Shown here: positions 36,131-47,151 of the stretch, piece by piece | How the letters are laid out: every line of letters begins with the position of its first letter | How positions within the stretch are numbered: the stretch's first letter is position 1 | Source: Welwitschia mirabilis | Taxonomy: Eukaryota > Gnetophyta > Gnetopsida > Welwitschiales | Direction of reading: 5' to 3' | Assembly (NCBI GenBank): GCA_051453625.1 | Contig: JBOZIK010000001.1 | Coordinates: 159,146,901-159,210,900, forward strand | Length of the DNA stretch: 64,000 bases | Translations under genes and position numbers: made by a program | The notes under the pieces: generated by a model | What the model saw: the letters and a program-made list of their open reading frames with translations, nothing else | The model's database searches: none | What the model was told of the DNA's origin: nothing

Positions 36131-36917
36131 TTTACCATTGATTTATTTATGATTATGCTAATATCTATAGATCCCTTCATGCGTTACTAGAGAAGGAAGC
36201 CATATTTGAATGGAATAAATCTTATTAACTTGCTTTTGATAGGCTTAAACATAAACTTTCTTATGCTCCTATAGTAACAAGATCTAATTGGAAAAAATAC
36301 TTTGAACTTGTGTGCAATGTAACTAATCTTTCTATAGGTGGGATTCTTATCAAAAATATGGAAATGATGTTCATGTTATATCTTACTATAATAAATCTTT
36401 GTCTGGATCTCAAATGAATTATATCACAATAGAGAAAGAGATGCTAGCTATTATCTTTTTCCTTGATTCTCTTAGACATTATTTTTTAGGATTTCATACA
36501 AATGTTTATACTAACCATGCTACCATTTGTTACCTCATGACTATGAAAGATTCTAGTGCATGTTCGATTAGATGGATCTTCCTTATGAAAGAATTTAACT
36601 TAACCATCATAGATAAAGCATGGAATCATAATTTTATTGTTAATTACTTATCTTATCTTTTTTATTCTCCAAATAATTCTATCATTGATTATTCCTTTGC
36701 TGATAAGCAGCTTTTTACTATATCTTTTTTCATTCTCATTTTTGGTATGTAGACATTGTTATCTATATTGTGCCTTTGAAAACATCACAAAATTGGACCT
36801 ACAATTAACATAAATCTTTTCTTCATAGAATAGATGACTCTGAGTGGATAGAGCCACATTTGTATCATAGGTGTAAAGATCAAATCATGAGAAAATGTGT
36901 GCCTAATTAGGAGATAC
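36131..36917 (+). pseudogene. Element C RNase H, first copy, and start of integrase
   Basis: FDYANIYRSLHALLEKEAIFEW-type connection is followed by YFELVCNVTNLSIGGIL (Asp to Asn at the first RNase H position). The open frame from 36399 reads MSGSQMNYITIEKEMLAIIF, HAAT-like NHATICYLMTMKDSS, IRWIFLMKEFNLTII. The following lead-in to integrase ends at the 100-N gap 36918-37017. Confidence 0.82.
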
Positions 36918-37017
36918 NNNNNNNNNNNNNNNNNNNNNNNNNNNNNNNNNNNNNNNNNNNNNNNNNNNNNNNNNNNNNNNNNNNNNNNNNNNNNNNNNNN
37001 NNNNNNNNNNNNNNNNN

Positions 37018-37800
37018 AAATTTATGAGGAAGTATGTGCTTTTAACTAGAAATCTTTAAACTACAACCAATACTAAAATCAAAGACAAGTTCAAAATTAC
37101 AAAAGCTTTCAACTTAGAATGAGATAACAACTCAACTTCAAAAATTTCTAAACAAACCATTCTAAATTCCAATCTTTTAAGAAACAATTTGAGAACTTAA
37201 ACTTTTAATATAATAACTCAAACAACTTAGCAAGCTCATCCAACTCTCACAACTAAAGTGATCCTCTTAGGAACTCCATTGAGGAGTCTAGAAAATCAAA
37301 AAAAAAGACCAACTCAAACATTGAAAAGATAAACACCAACATTAAAAACCTTATGAGCATCCTATAATAAACTATGCTTGCTAACCAAAGACCCTAAGAA
37401 TCTCTTTCCACTTAACCTTTACCAAATCCAAAGAAAGTTAGAAAATATTATAAGGTGTGATAAGAAATGGAAATGATATAACTCCTTTCATACACGAGGA
37501 TTTAACATCATAAATCAATAAAAATAATGAAGAAGAGAACATTGAAATCTTAGAAAACCATTTTTTTCCTTTTCCATTAAGTAACAAAACAAAGACTCTT
37601 CACATAAGAAACCTGCTACCTCATGGCTTGATAAGCTTAACATAAACCCTATTTTTGATGATTATTTAAAAGCCTAAATGTAAAATGTAAGCATCAACTT
37701 ATCATTTTGGAAACTTTCAAAGAAAATCCAAATTATTCAAAGCTATAAAAATTCTTAATTAGAAGCAAACAAAAATGAACCATTCCTAGTAAAGTCTTCG
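37018..37800 (+). pseudogene. gag: Second, partial gag copy of element C after the gap
   Basis: The sequence restarts at the point equivalent to 33637 (AAATTTATGAGGAAGTATG against GAATTTATGAGGAAGTTTA) and runs through the Asn/Phe-rich gag tail. It is a diverged, not identical, copy. It lies directly after a 100-N gap, so it is either a tandem duplication or a different element copy joined by scaffolding. Confidence 0.8.
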
Positions 37801-38480
37801 TACCTCAATCTGTTAACAACTTAGTTTGCCAAAAAATGTTCAAAGTTTAAAGATCCAAGGGTAGTAACTGTGAGTGTTACTTAAAGGGAAACTGTAGAAT
37901 TAAAAAATCTTTGATAGATATTAGAGCTAGTGTCAATATTATTCCCTTGTACATTTGTCAAATACTTAGTTTAGAAGAAATAGTAGAACCTATATGGATT
38001 ATCTTAAAGACAACTGATACTTTTATGAAGAAATCATTAAGTGTTATTAAGGGTTTTGTCATTTAGATAAAAGAAGCTTTCTATCCCATTGATGTTGTAG
38101 TTATAGAAGTTGAGCACCATAGTGAATACAATTTACTACTAGGGAGAGCTTTCTGTGCAACAGTTTACTGTATTATAGATACAAGAACTAGATTGATAAA
38201 GTGTTATTTTAAAAATAAATAGTTTTTAATAAGAGTTTTTAATGTAGCCAGAAAAGAGTTAGGCAACAATTTAAGTGTGGAGGAATAAATTAGATCAACT
38301 CTATTTTTGCAACACTATCTACTTAAGGAAAGATGATCCATGCCTCACAAACCAACCTTATTTGATAATAAATCAGAAGTAGATAACCTGTATGTTTTTA
38401 AAGAGTAACTTGATTTTGATCATTTAACAACTAAATTTTCTGATCTGGAGAGTAGAAAGTTTGAGTTTATCAAATGTGTA
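37801..38480 (+). pseudogene. Element C protease remnant, second copy
   Basis: SLIDIRASVNIIPLYICQIL keeps the catalytic Asp and has Arg for Gly, as in A. VEHHSEYNLLLGRAFCATV matches the LGRPF segment better than the first copy. Frames are broken. Confidence 0.75.
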
Positions 38481-38830
38481 GAAGTTTGAGATTTTAACAA
38501 ACCTAATATTTCTTATTTTAAGGGTGGTTGTCCATTATTAACATCTAGATGACAGTCTAAGATGATAGTCTATTATACTAAAAATTTTATAGATAGTANN
38601 NNNNNGAGCTTAAATCTAAACCTAAAACCTTTAGATAGTGGATTAAAATACATTTTCCTAAATCCTAACTTAAATAAACCCTTGATTATCAATAAAAACC
38701 TTATCCCTCAATAAGAATTAAGTCTTATTTCTATTCTGTAATCTAAGGTAAATGAATTTGCTTGGTCCCATAATGATTTGACAGCCATACCCACTTTTGT
38801 AGTTTAACATAAAATATACCTTAAATAAAA
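38481..38830 (+). other. PR-RT spacer, second copy, with inverted box
   Basis: ACATCTAGATGACAGTC and AAGATGATAGTC at about 38540-38570 form one of the clearest boxes in the window. A 7-N gap lies at 38599-38605. Confidence 0.6.
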
Positions 38831-39478
38831 TGCTAAACCTATGAGGTAACCCTAATATAGACTTAATTTAGTCCTTAAAAAAATTTTAAAAGATGAAATC
38901 ATAAAATTAATGGATGATGGAATCATTTATTCTATTGCTAATAGTGAGTGGGTTAGCCCCTTGATGGTAGTTTCAAAAAAAGGTGGAACATGGAAAATGT
39001 GCATAGACTTTAGAAAACTAAATGAAGTGACTAAAAAGACCACTATTCTTTGCCTTTTCTTGATCAAATTCTTGATAGGATTTAGGTTCATACTTTTTAT
39101 TGTTTTCTTAATGGTTATAACAGTTATAATTAGGTTTTCATTGCTAGTGAGGACCAAGCCAAAACTACTTTTACTTCTCCTTTTGGTACTTTTACTTTTA
39201 GACACATGCCTTTTGAACTTTGTAATGCTCCTGGTACTTTTTAGCATGCTATGATGGCTATTTTTTTTGATATGCTTGAGGATTCCATTAATATTTTTAT
39301 AGATGACTTCTTTATTTATGCTAAAATATTTGAATAAATTTTAGATTGATTATAGAAAGTCTTAGACCATTGCATTTCTAGTGGCCTACACTTGAGTTGA
39401 AAAAAGAGTCTATTTCTTGTAGAAATTGGAATTGTTTTAGGTCACCATATCTCAAAAGAGGGGATTAAGATGGATTCT
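38831..39478 (+). pseudogene. Element C reverse transcriptase, second copy
   Basis: MDDGIIYSIANSEWVSPLMV, VSKKGGTWKMCIDFRKLNEV and TTILCLF start the fingers-palm region. After shifts comes KTTFTSPFGTFTFRHMPFEL. The catalytic motif reads IFIDDFFIY, so both Asp residues are kept. The copy stops at a 511-N gap (39479-39989). Confidence 0.85.
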
Positions 39479-39989
39479 NNNNNNNNNNNNNNNNNNNNNN
39501 NNNNNNNNNNNNNNNNNNNNNNNNNNNNNNNNNNNNNNNNNNNNNNNNNNNNNNNNNNNNNNNNNNNNNNNNNNNNNNNNNNNNNNNNNNNNNNNNNNNN
39601 NNNNNNNNNNNNNNNNNNNNNNNNNNNNNNNNNNNNNNNNNNNNNNNNNNNNNNNNNNNNNNNNNNNNNNNNNNNNNNNNNNNNNNNNNNNNNNNNNNNN
39701 NNNNNNNNNNNNNNNNNNNNNNNNNNNNNNNNNNNNNNNNNNNNNNNNNNNNNNNNNNNNNNNNNNNNNNNNNNNNNNNNNNNNNNNNNNNNNNNNNNNN
39801 NNNNNNNNNNNNNNNNNNNNNNNNNNNNNNNNNNNNNNNNNNNNNNNNNNNNNNNNNNNNNNNNNNNNNNNNNNNNNNNNNNNNNNNNNNNNNNNNNNNN
39901 NNNNNNNNNNNNNNNNNNNNNNNNNNNNNNNNNNNNNNNNNNNNNNNNNNNNNNNNNNNNNNNNNNNNNNNNNNNNNNNNNNNNNNNNN

Positions 39990-40797
39990 CTCTACAAATA
40001 TTAACTAGGTTATTTTTTTCTTGGTCATTATAGTTTTTACTATCAGTTCATTTATGATTATGCTAATATATATAAACCCCTTCACTAATTATTAGAGAAA
40101 GAAACAAAATTTGAATGGAATGAATTTTGTCAACTTGCTTTTGATAAGCTTAAATATAAACTTTCATATTCTTCTATAGTAACAATACCTAATTGGAAAA
40201 AAAAATTAAACTTATATGCGACACGAGTGATTTTGCCGTAGGTGAGATTCTTTGTCAGAAATATGAGAATGATTTTAAAGTTATATCTTACTATATCAAA
40301 TCTTTATCTTGAGTCAAATAAACTATACCACTACAGAGAAAGAGATGCTAGCCATTATCTTTTGCCTTAATTCTCTTAGACATTATCTTTTAGGTTTTCA
40401 TACCAATGTTTAGACTGACCATGCTACCATTTATTACCTTATGACTAAGAAAGATTCTAGTGCATGTTTGATTAGATGAATCCTTCTTATGTAAGATTTT
40501 AACTTGATCATCATAGATAAAGTAGGAAAACATAATTGTATTGTCGATCACTTATCTTAACTTCCTTCTCCTCCAAATGATTCTATCATTGATGATTCCT
40601 TTTCTAATGAGTAGCTTTTTACTATATCTTCTTCTCATCCTCCTCCTTAGTATGTAGACATTGTTAACTATCTTGTAACTCTGAAAACACCACAATATTA
40701 GACTTACAATTAACACAAAGTTTTTCTCCATAGGAAAGGTAAGTATTAGTGGATGAAGCCACAGTTATATCATAGGTGTAAAGACTAAATCATAAGA
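39990..40797 (+). pseudogene. Element C RNase H, second copy, with start of integrase
   Basis: LEKETKFEWNEFCQLAFDKL precedes LICDTSDFAVGEILCQ, the first RNase H motif with its Asp. NYTTTEKEMLAIIFCLNSL carries the Glu, and DHATIYYLMTKKDSS, KHNCIVDHLS follow. The copy enters a 503-N gap at 40798-41300. Confidence 0.85.
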
Positions 40798-41300
40798 NNN
40801 NNNNNNNNNNNNNNNNNNNNNNNNNNNNNNNNNNNNNNNNNNNNNNNNNNNNNNNNNNNNNNNNNNNNNNNNNNNNNNNNNNNNNNNNNNNNNNNNNNNN
40901 NNNNNNNNNNNNNNNNNNNNNNNNNNNNNNNNNNNNNNNNNNNNNNNNNNNNNNNNNNNNNNNNNNNNNNNNNNNNNNNNNNNNNNNNNNNNNNNNNNNN
41001 NNNNNNNNNNNNNNNNNNNNNNNNNNNNNNNNNNNNNNNNNNNNNNNNNNNNNNNNNNNNNNNNNNNNNNNNNNNNNNNNNNNNNNNNNNNNNNNNNNNN
41101 NNNNNNNNNNNNNNNNNNNNNNNNNNNNNNNNNNNNNNNNNNNNNNNNNNNNNNNNNNNNNNNNNNNNNNNNNNNNNNNNNNNNNNNNNNNNNNNNNNNN
41201 NNNNNNNNNNNNNNNNNNNNNNNNNNNNNNNNNNNNNNNNNNNNNNNNNNNNNNNNNNNNNNNNNNNNNNNNNNNNNNNNNNNNNNNNNNNNNNNNNNNN

Positions 41301-42245
41301 CTTGGTCATGGTTATTTTTCTGAAGGATACTATAGTGAACATAAAATAATGATAAAAATCCTCCATTCTAGTTTTTATTTTCCTTTTCTTCTTTATGATT
41401 CTTTTGATTTTGCTAGAAGATGTGATGCTTATCAGCATTATGGTAGCCTTGTTCATTCACAAAAAATACCCCTTAGACCTATTCTTCACTGTGAGCCTTT
41501 TGATTATTGGGGTATTGATTTCATAGGCTCTATTCATCCACCTTCTTTGGATAAGCATTACATTTTAGTGGTTGTAGATTATATGACTAAATGGGCTAAA
41601 TCTATACTTACTTCTTTAAATTATGTCCAAACTATTTGTTATTTTTTTAGAACTCATATCTTTTAGAGATTTGATTTTCCTAGAGTTATCATTAGTGATC
41701 AGGGTACTTAGTTCATTAATCAAATTTTTAAGAAAATTCTTTTTTCCATTGGTATAGAACATAGAATAGCTTGTGCTTATCATCATTAAATAAATGGATA
41801 GGCTAAAAATGCTAATAGAGAAATAAAGAAAATGTTACAAAAACTTATCTCTATTAATAAAAAGTCTTATACTTTAGACTTAATGATGTACTTTAGGCTT
41901 ACCATACTACTTTGCATGCTTTTCTTAGTTTTTCATCTTAAGAACTTGTATATATTAAAGTTTGTGTATTACTTGTTGATATGTGTTATAATTCTTATCA
42001 TCCATATTATTAACTTAATCTTGTAGATTTTCATAAAAACCTTAAATATAGATTTTTCATAAAAAGTTTAAACCTGATTAACTTATTTTATTATACAACA
42101 CTAGAGTCTATCTTTTAAATAACAAGTTGACCTCTAAATGTTTAGGTCCTTATCTTATAAAGAAAGTTCATCTTAGTGGCTCAGTTGAAATTTTAGAATT
42201 AAAGATTAGAGACATTTAGAAGATTAATGAAAACAGTTAAAATTA
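41301..42245 (+). pseudogene. Element C integrase remnant
   Basis: HGYFSEGYYSEHKIM and ILHSSFYFPFLLYDSFDFAR then RRCDAYQHYGSLVHSQKIPL show the zinc-binding end (one Cys to Tyr). The core has CEPFDYWGIDFIGSIHPP (first Asp kept) and VVDYMTKWAKSI. IISDQGT gives the second Asp. The C-terminal KCLGPYLIKKVHLSGSVEIL and MNMIEVLVLE end near 42300. Several stops and shifts occur. Confidence 0.87.
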
Positions 42246-42644
42246 TATAAAGGATCTTTAGATGCAACCATGAACATGATAGAAGTGCTTGTTTTGGAGG
42301 TTTCCCTCAATTAAGAAAACTTTTTTCCTATCATTATTTGAGTTTTTTTTAAGCCTACCTCTTTAGTTAATATTATAATTTTACTTGATCATCTTTTAAA
42401 ATTGACTTATGTATTAATTTATGAAGTTTTATGACTAGTTTTATACCTAGTATGTATAGTGATAAGATTGAATTCACCTGCTCTTGAGAAATTCCCATGT
42501 CTATGAACTTTATTTAAAGGAATATGTCTTAGTTTTTTGTGCCTTTTTCAATGATGTTAAAGGCTTGAGTTTTTCGAGAGTATTCTTTTCTATCTTTTAT
42601 CTCACTTATTTACCTTCATCTTTTTGAGTATTGCTCATGTGGAA

Positions 42645-42683
42645 ATTTTTTTAAAAAAAGAGAAGAAAAGAGAAAAGAAATAA
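42645..42683 (+). repeat. GA-rich tract, element C
   Basis: An A/G run (AAAAAAAGAGAAGAAAAGAG) lies ~40-80 bp before the conserved block, as in A and B. Confidence 0.55.
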
Positions 42684-42722
42684 TAATCATGAGCCATTAT
42701 ATTTTGTACTTCAAAGAAAAAT

Positions 42723-42878
42723 ACATGGTCACCATGATGTTCTATCACACTGGGGTAAATATTTTCAAAAGGAATTTTAGCAGTGTTATTAGCTATAGGA
42801 ACTCCATTGGGGGATCAATTAGTTATGCTTTATGGGTCCTTACTCCTTTGATAGTAGTTGCACTCTTCTCATCATGGA
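42723..42878 (+). repeat. Conserved post-integrase block, element C copy
   Basis: ACCATGATGTTCTATCAC, AGCTATAGGAACTCCATT, GGGGGATCAATTAG and GGGTCCTTACTCC match the A, B and D copies in order. In C the block lies within a 66-codon open frame starting at 42689, but that frame is not conserved in A, so I regard it as non-coding. Confidence 0.7.
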
Positions 42879-42896
42879 AAAATAAATAAAAACTTT

Positions 42897-44300
42897 GAGG
42901 TTAGGGATCAATGATGTTCTTAGTATTATTAGAGGCATTACTTGTTTCCTAGGCTCTTAGTATTTCCACTTGATCATTTCACTTTTGGAGATTTAGTTTA
43001 TGGGGTCAAAGTAGATGAGTTCATTTCTAAGTAACTTTTGGTTTTGACATTCATTGTTCTACACACTTGAAGCTTTTACTATCAACATAACTACTGCTTT
43101 TTAGAATAAACTTTATGAAGTCCATACATTTTATCATGCATATTTACTTAAGTGATGTTATGATATTTTCCTTGGGAGTTTGCTAGNNNNNNNNNNAACA
43201 ATCTTTTCCTTGTTCATTATATCCATTTTCACTATATTTTTCTTTGGTTTTTGAGCCTACAGTTTTAAAGTTATTTCTGCATTTTTATATTTCTTCTAAG
43301 AATCTTAATCATTTAGTAGTTTTCTTACTGTTCGATCATGTTAAAACATCATTCTAAAAATGAATTTACAAAAAGTTTATTTAAAAAAAATAACATCCTT
43401 TCTAAAAAACTTTATGAGTTCCCTTGTACATTATCAAGTTCTAAGTCTTTCATGCTTTCATTTTTTATTTGGGCACATTCATGTAGCTTTTATTGCAGGT
43501 TTTCAATTTAGATAGTCTATTTTCTTTAACTATAGATTTTTATTNNNNNNNNNNNNNNNNNNNNNNNNNNNNNNNNNNNNNNNNNNNNNNNNNNNNNNNN
43601 NNNNNNNNNNNNNNNNNNNNNNNNNNNNNNNNNNNNNNNNNNNNGAAGTTAGGAATCAGTGGTATTTCTAGTATCATCAGAGGCATTACTTGTTTCTTAG
43701 ACTTTTAGTATTCCCACTTGGTCATTTCACTTTTGAAGTTTTAGGTGTGTTTGTTAGGTGAGAGTAAGTGAGTTCATCTCTAGGTAACTTTAGATTTTGA
43801 CATTCATTGTTCTATGCACTTAAAACTTTCACTATCAGCATAACCACTACCTTTTTGAGTGAACTTTATATACATTTTTTTCATGCATTTTTACTTAAGT
43901 GATATTATGATTTCTTCCTTGAGAGTTTGCTAGGTTAGTACTTAGGATAGATAAACAATCTTCTTCTTGTTCCTTATGTTCATTTTCACTATGCATTTCT
44001 TTAGTTTTTAAGTTTAAGATTTTTAAAGTCATTTATACATTTTCTCATTATTTCATAAGACATTAATCATTTAGTAGTTTCTTTGCTATTCTTTCATGTT
44101 AAATTATTTATCAGTGAGCATTTGAAAATTACAAGAACATCTTTTTATTTCATAGTTTGTACGAGTTACCTTGTGGCTAATGGAGTTCTAAGTTTATCAT
44201 GATTTTCTTTTCTATTTAGGCACATTTATGCATTTTTTTCTTATAGGTTTTAACTTAAATAGTCTATTTTCTTTATTCATAGTTTTTTATTTCTTATGTA
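42897..44300 (+). repeat. Diverged ~650-bp direct duplication around a 100-N gap
   Basis: 42897-43544 and 43645-44300 carry the same word order (AGAGGCATTACTTGTTTC, TTTTGACATTCATTGTTCTA, AGTCTATTTTCTTTA) with many differences. The A spacer and the minus-strand F spacer have this segment once. The gap 43545-43644 is exactly at the junction. A 10-N gap lies at 43187-43196. Confidence 0.75.
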
Positions 44301-45292
44301 TTTATCTTTTTTCCTTTGTTTTCCTTGGTTTTCTATCTAATTTTCTATTTTTTTGAGTCTTTCTATTTAGAACGACTACTTAACTGATCATATTTAAGCC
44401 TAAGTTTTTTAATTAACATTTGTTTTCTAAAAATTTTTTCACACCCTATCGTCCATCTAGTTGTTCAAATGACATTGGGCAAACAACAATCTAATTTTTT
44501 TTGAGAGTCATCTTAGGGCTATCGTCTAGATGATGCAACCAGATGATAGTATAATAAGATAGTTTTCCAAATAATTTTTCCTCATTTTTCCTTATTTCTT
44601 CATCATTTTCACCCATTCCTTTCAGATAAGATGATCCCTTTGGCTTGTACCAATGTTTTAGAGCTTCTCCTACTACATTTCATGTCCAGATTTACCAGAT
44701 CTTAGTAAATTTTCAAAAATGAATTATGTTTCTCTCTCCTCTCAAAGGAATGGGTGAATTATGTTTTTAATTTTTTTCTCCCATTTTTGAGGCTTTCGAT
44801 ACACAATTTTCACATATATCACTTAGTTTTTTGCACTCTTCAATTTGAGACTATGGATTTGAATTTCACTAGGTATTTTTCGAGTTATGAATATTTTTAT
44901 ATTTTATGAGGTGTTTTCAACTTTTCACATTTCACACTCATTTTTTGGTAAGCCGTAGATTGAAACATAATGGTCCTTTAGGTAAAATGAATTAGTTTAA
45001 TGTGTTGTATGACTCTACTAGATCAGATTTTTTTTGAGCACTTCGAATTTTTACTTCATGTGGGACTCACTGAAAATATAGTTTTTGGATTTTCATGTAT
45101 TTCTTATTTTTCTCTTATGTTTAGGCAATTTGGGATGCATTGCAAATTTTAGATGGGGTAGGTCATATTTTCAATATTCTTCATAGTCTTTTATTGATTT
45201 CAGGCATCATTATTATGCAGTCATGTGATATTTTTGACATATATTTCTATTTTTGCATGATGATTTTTGTGTTTCCAATTAAGTAGCCTTGT
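44301..45292 (+). other. Element C 3' spacer upstream of ORF3, with boxes
   Basis: Inverted boxes lie at about 44446-44490 (CTATCGTCCATCTAG) and 44518-44560 (CTATCGTCTAGATGATG...AGATGATAG). These retain CpGs in ATCGTC and show what the ancestral box looked like. No coding domain is recognised. Confidence 0.6.
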
Positions 45293-46384
45293 ATGTGTAG
45301 AGCTAGATAGGTTGAGGCTAAGGCTGAGGTAATAGAGCATGCAGTAAGCCCTCTAGTTGAGTTAGAGATAGAGTGTGTAGAGCTTACACATTCACCACCT
45401 TAGTATGGTTGTTTCTTGATGATTTAGATAGCTAGTATACATGTCGAGCATTATTTTGATGATGTGATGAGATATATGAAGTCTGACATGGACTAGAGAT
45501 TAACTAATTTATGACTCTAATGGATTATAGATGTGCATGGATCATATTACATATCATAGATGAGGGAGTTTTATGATACCATGCACATTGAGAGGCAACC
45601 TAATACTCATGGTCAGTTACAATATATGATTTTTGCATGTATACAAGATCACGAGATAGCCATTATCCCATCCAAGATTGTAGCTACCATAGATCTTAAT
45701 GGCCTTGGGAGTATGCACATACACTCAACTAGTGGGACTAGGGAGCATCGAGCATATGATAGCATTTTAGGTATATTAGCTGATCTTACTACTGATCGAT
45801 GAGGGGTAAATGGTACTCAGCTGATCCTCGCATATAGAGTTTTACACAGAAGGCTAATCCATAAGATCAATCCATCTTTTCATGATAATCATGCCACGAT
45901 TTCACATTTATATGTATTAGAAGATTTTAAATAGGGTGAGCAAATGGACCTTTCTACATTTATCTGGATAAGACTCAGATCTATGATAAAGGCATAACAA
46001 CTCCAGACACTTAGTTATCCATGCCTTGTCTTAGCACTTTTTAGATGATCTGGGATGCTAGAGCCCATGGGCAAGCAGTGCCTATCACATATAGAAACTT
46101 CATCTCACTATTTGTAGAACATGGGTATATAGGTTCCAAGAGAGACAGAGAGACCTTAGGTTTAGAGACCTATGGTTGAAGCATCACTCGAGTAGATTTA
46201 TACTTTCCTAGCTAAGACTACTAAGATCATTAAAGGTTTTATAGAAAGAGGTATCCATACACTTAATTAGAGAATCCAAACTCTTTATTAGAGGATACAA
46301 GTACTTAATCAAAGGATCTAGGCTCTTGATCAGAGGCAATAGACATTTGGATAGAGGATTCTATATATTGAGAGGAGAGTCTAA
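45293..46384 (+). pseudogene. Element C third ORF (ORF3), one frame with ~21 stops and no frameshift
   Basis: From ATG 45293 a single frame runs 363 codons to TAA 46382-46384. I count 21 premature stops (16 TAG, 3 TGA, 2 TAA). Segments include YFDDVMRYMKSDMD, MREFYDTMHIERQPN, IPSKIVATIDLNGLG, VLHRRLIHKINPSF, NHATISHLYVLEDF, MDLSTFIWIRLRSMIKA and LSYPCLVLALFR, then a C-terminal heptad repeat. The REFY, ISHLYVLE and LPYPCLVLALFR-like parts resemble plant proteins often annotated as putative plant transposon protein domain; this is from memory and not searched. Its place between integrase and 3' LTR is that of the Athila env-like ORF. No signal peptide or membrane segment is evident. Confidence 0.7.
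46271..46375 (+). repeat. Five 21-bp repeats encoding a heptad coiled coil
   Basis: Units at 46271, 46292, 46313, 46334 and 46355 encode RIQTLY, RIQVLNQ, RI-stop-ALDQ, RQ-stop-TFG and RILYIER, each ending at a Gln-type codon or its TAG derivative. The hydrophobic positions recur every seven residues, which fits an oligomerising coiled coil at the C-terminus of ORF3. Confidence 0.75.
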
Positions 46385-47130
46385 CACTCTAGGATTAGAT
46401 CATTGACATGTGTTAGTGTGTCATATACATACAGCAGAGTGTGATAGTAAATATTCCTAAGGTGGTATGTGTTCAAGGCAATGAGATGGTTAGATCCATC
46501 TCTACATCATTAGACCTTCATTTCCCCATAGATCATAAACATCCTTCTTCTTCTTTCCCTACTCTTGAGCTAGCTGTTAAGCCACAATTTATCATGCATA
46601 GATAAGGGGAGTGATTTTGTATTATTATTTTGTATCTTCTCTTATATACATCTTTTGTACTAGAAACTATCTTTTGATATTTATATAGACACTTTATTTT
46701 TAGTATGATGTACTAATTTACATCTAATTTTTTTCATGTTTATGTTTTAATTTTTACATGTTATGATGAGGATCTATTTTACTTTACTTGGGCAAATTTT
46801 ATATTCATAACTTCTTAATTTAGTGGAGGGCCATTTTATTACTCTGTCTAATTATCTATAAAAACAAAAATTCAATTGTAGGTTCTAGATTTTAAAACTT
46901 TTTCTGAGCTTTTTGTCCCCTCCATCGTCTACATGACGATCAAGACAACTAACTAGCTAAGCTTCTGGCAAGTGAAATTTTCATTTTTTCTAATTTTGCA
47001 AAATCCAATATGTATCTCTATTAAATTCTAAAAATCTTTCTAAGATAATTGCATTAAGTATCTTAGCTATTTTATTGTTTAATAAGTTGGCTCGCAAATA
47101 TGGTTTACTACCTAGTTTTATCAAGGACTG
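46385..47130 (+). other. Element C spacer between ORF3 and PPT
   Basis: AT-rich, no ORF recognised. One inverted box lies at about 46916-46955 (CCATCGTCTACATGACGATC), again with CpGs kept. Confidence 0.55.
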
Positions 47131-47151
47131 ATAAGGCTAAGTGGGAGACTA
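47131..47151 (+). promoter_or_regulatory. Polypurine tract of element C
   Basis: AAGGCTAAGTGGGAGACTA lies immediately before the 3' LTR start TGTTATGCC. It is the same motif as before the middle LTR of A. Confidence 0.8.

Noticed and set aside
38927-39247. 106-codon minus-strand frame
   Set aside because: It is antisense to the C reverse transcriptase, whose + strand motifs (WVSPLMV, MCIDFRKLNEV) are clear. The minus frames at 7329-7544, 7644-7835 and 35698-35910 are rejected for the same reason.
39470-41456. Long open frames at 39470-40033 (+) and 40785-41456 (-)
   Set aside because: They are mostly runs of N translated as X through the 511-N and 503-N gaps; only a few real codons lie at the ends.
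42689-42889. 66-codon frame over the conserved block as a possible small protein
   Set aside because: The frame is not open in the A copy, and word conservation does not follow codon positions.
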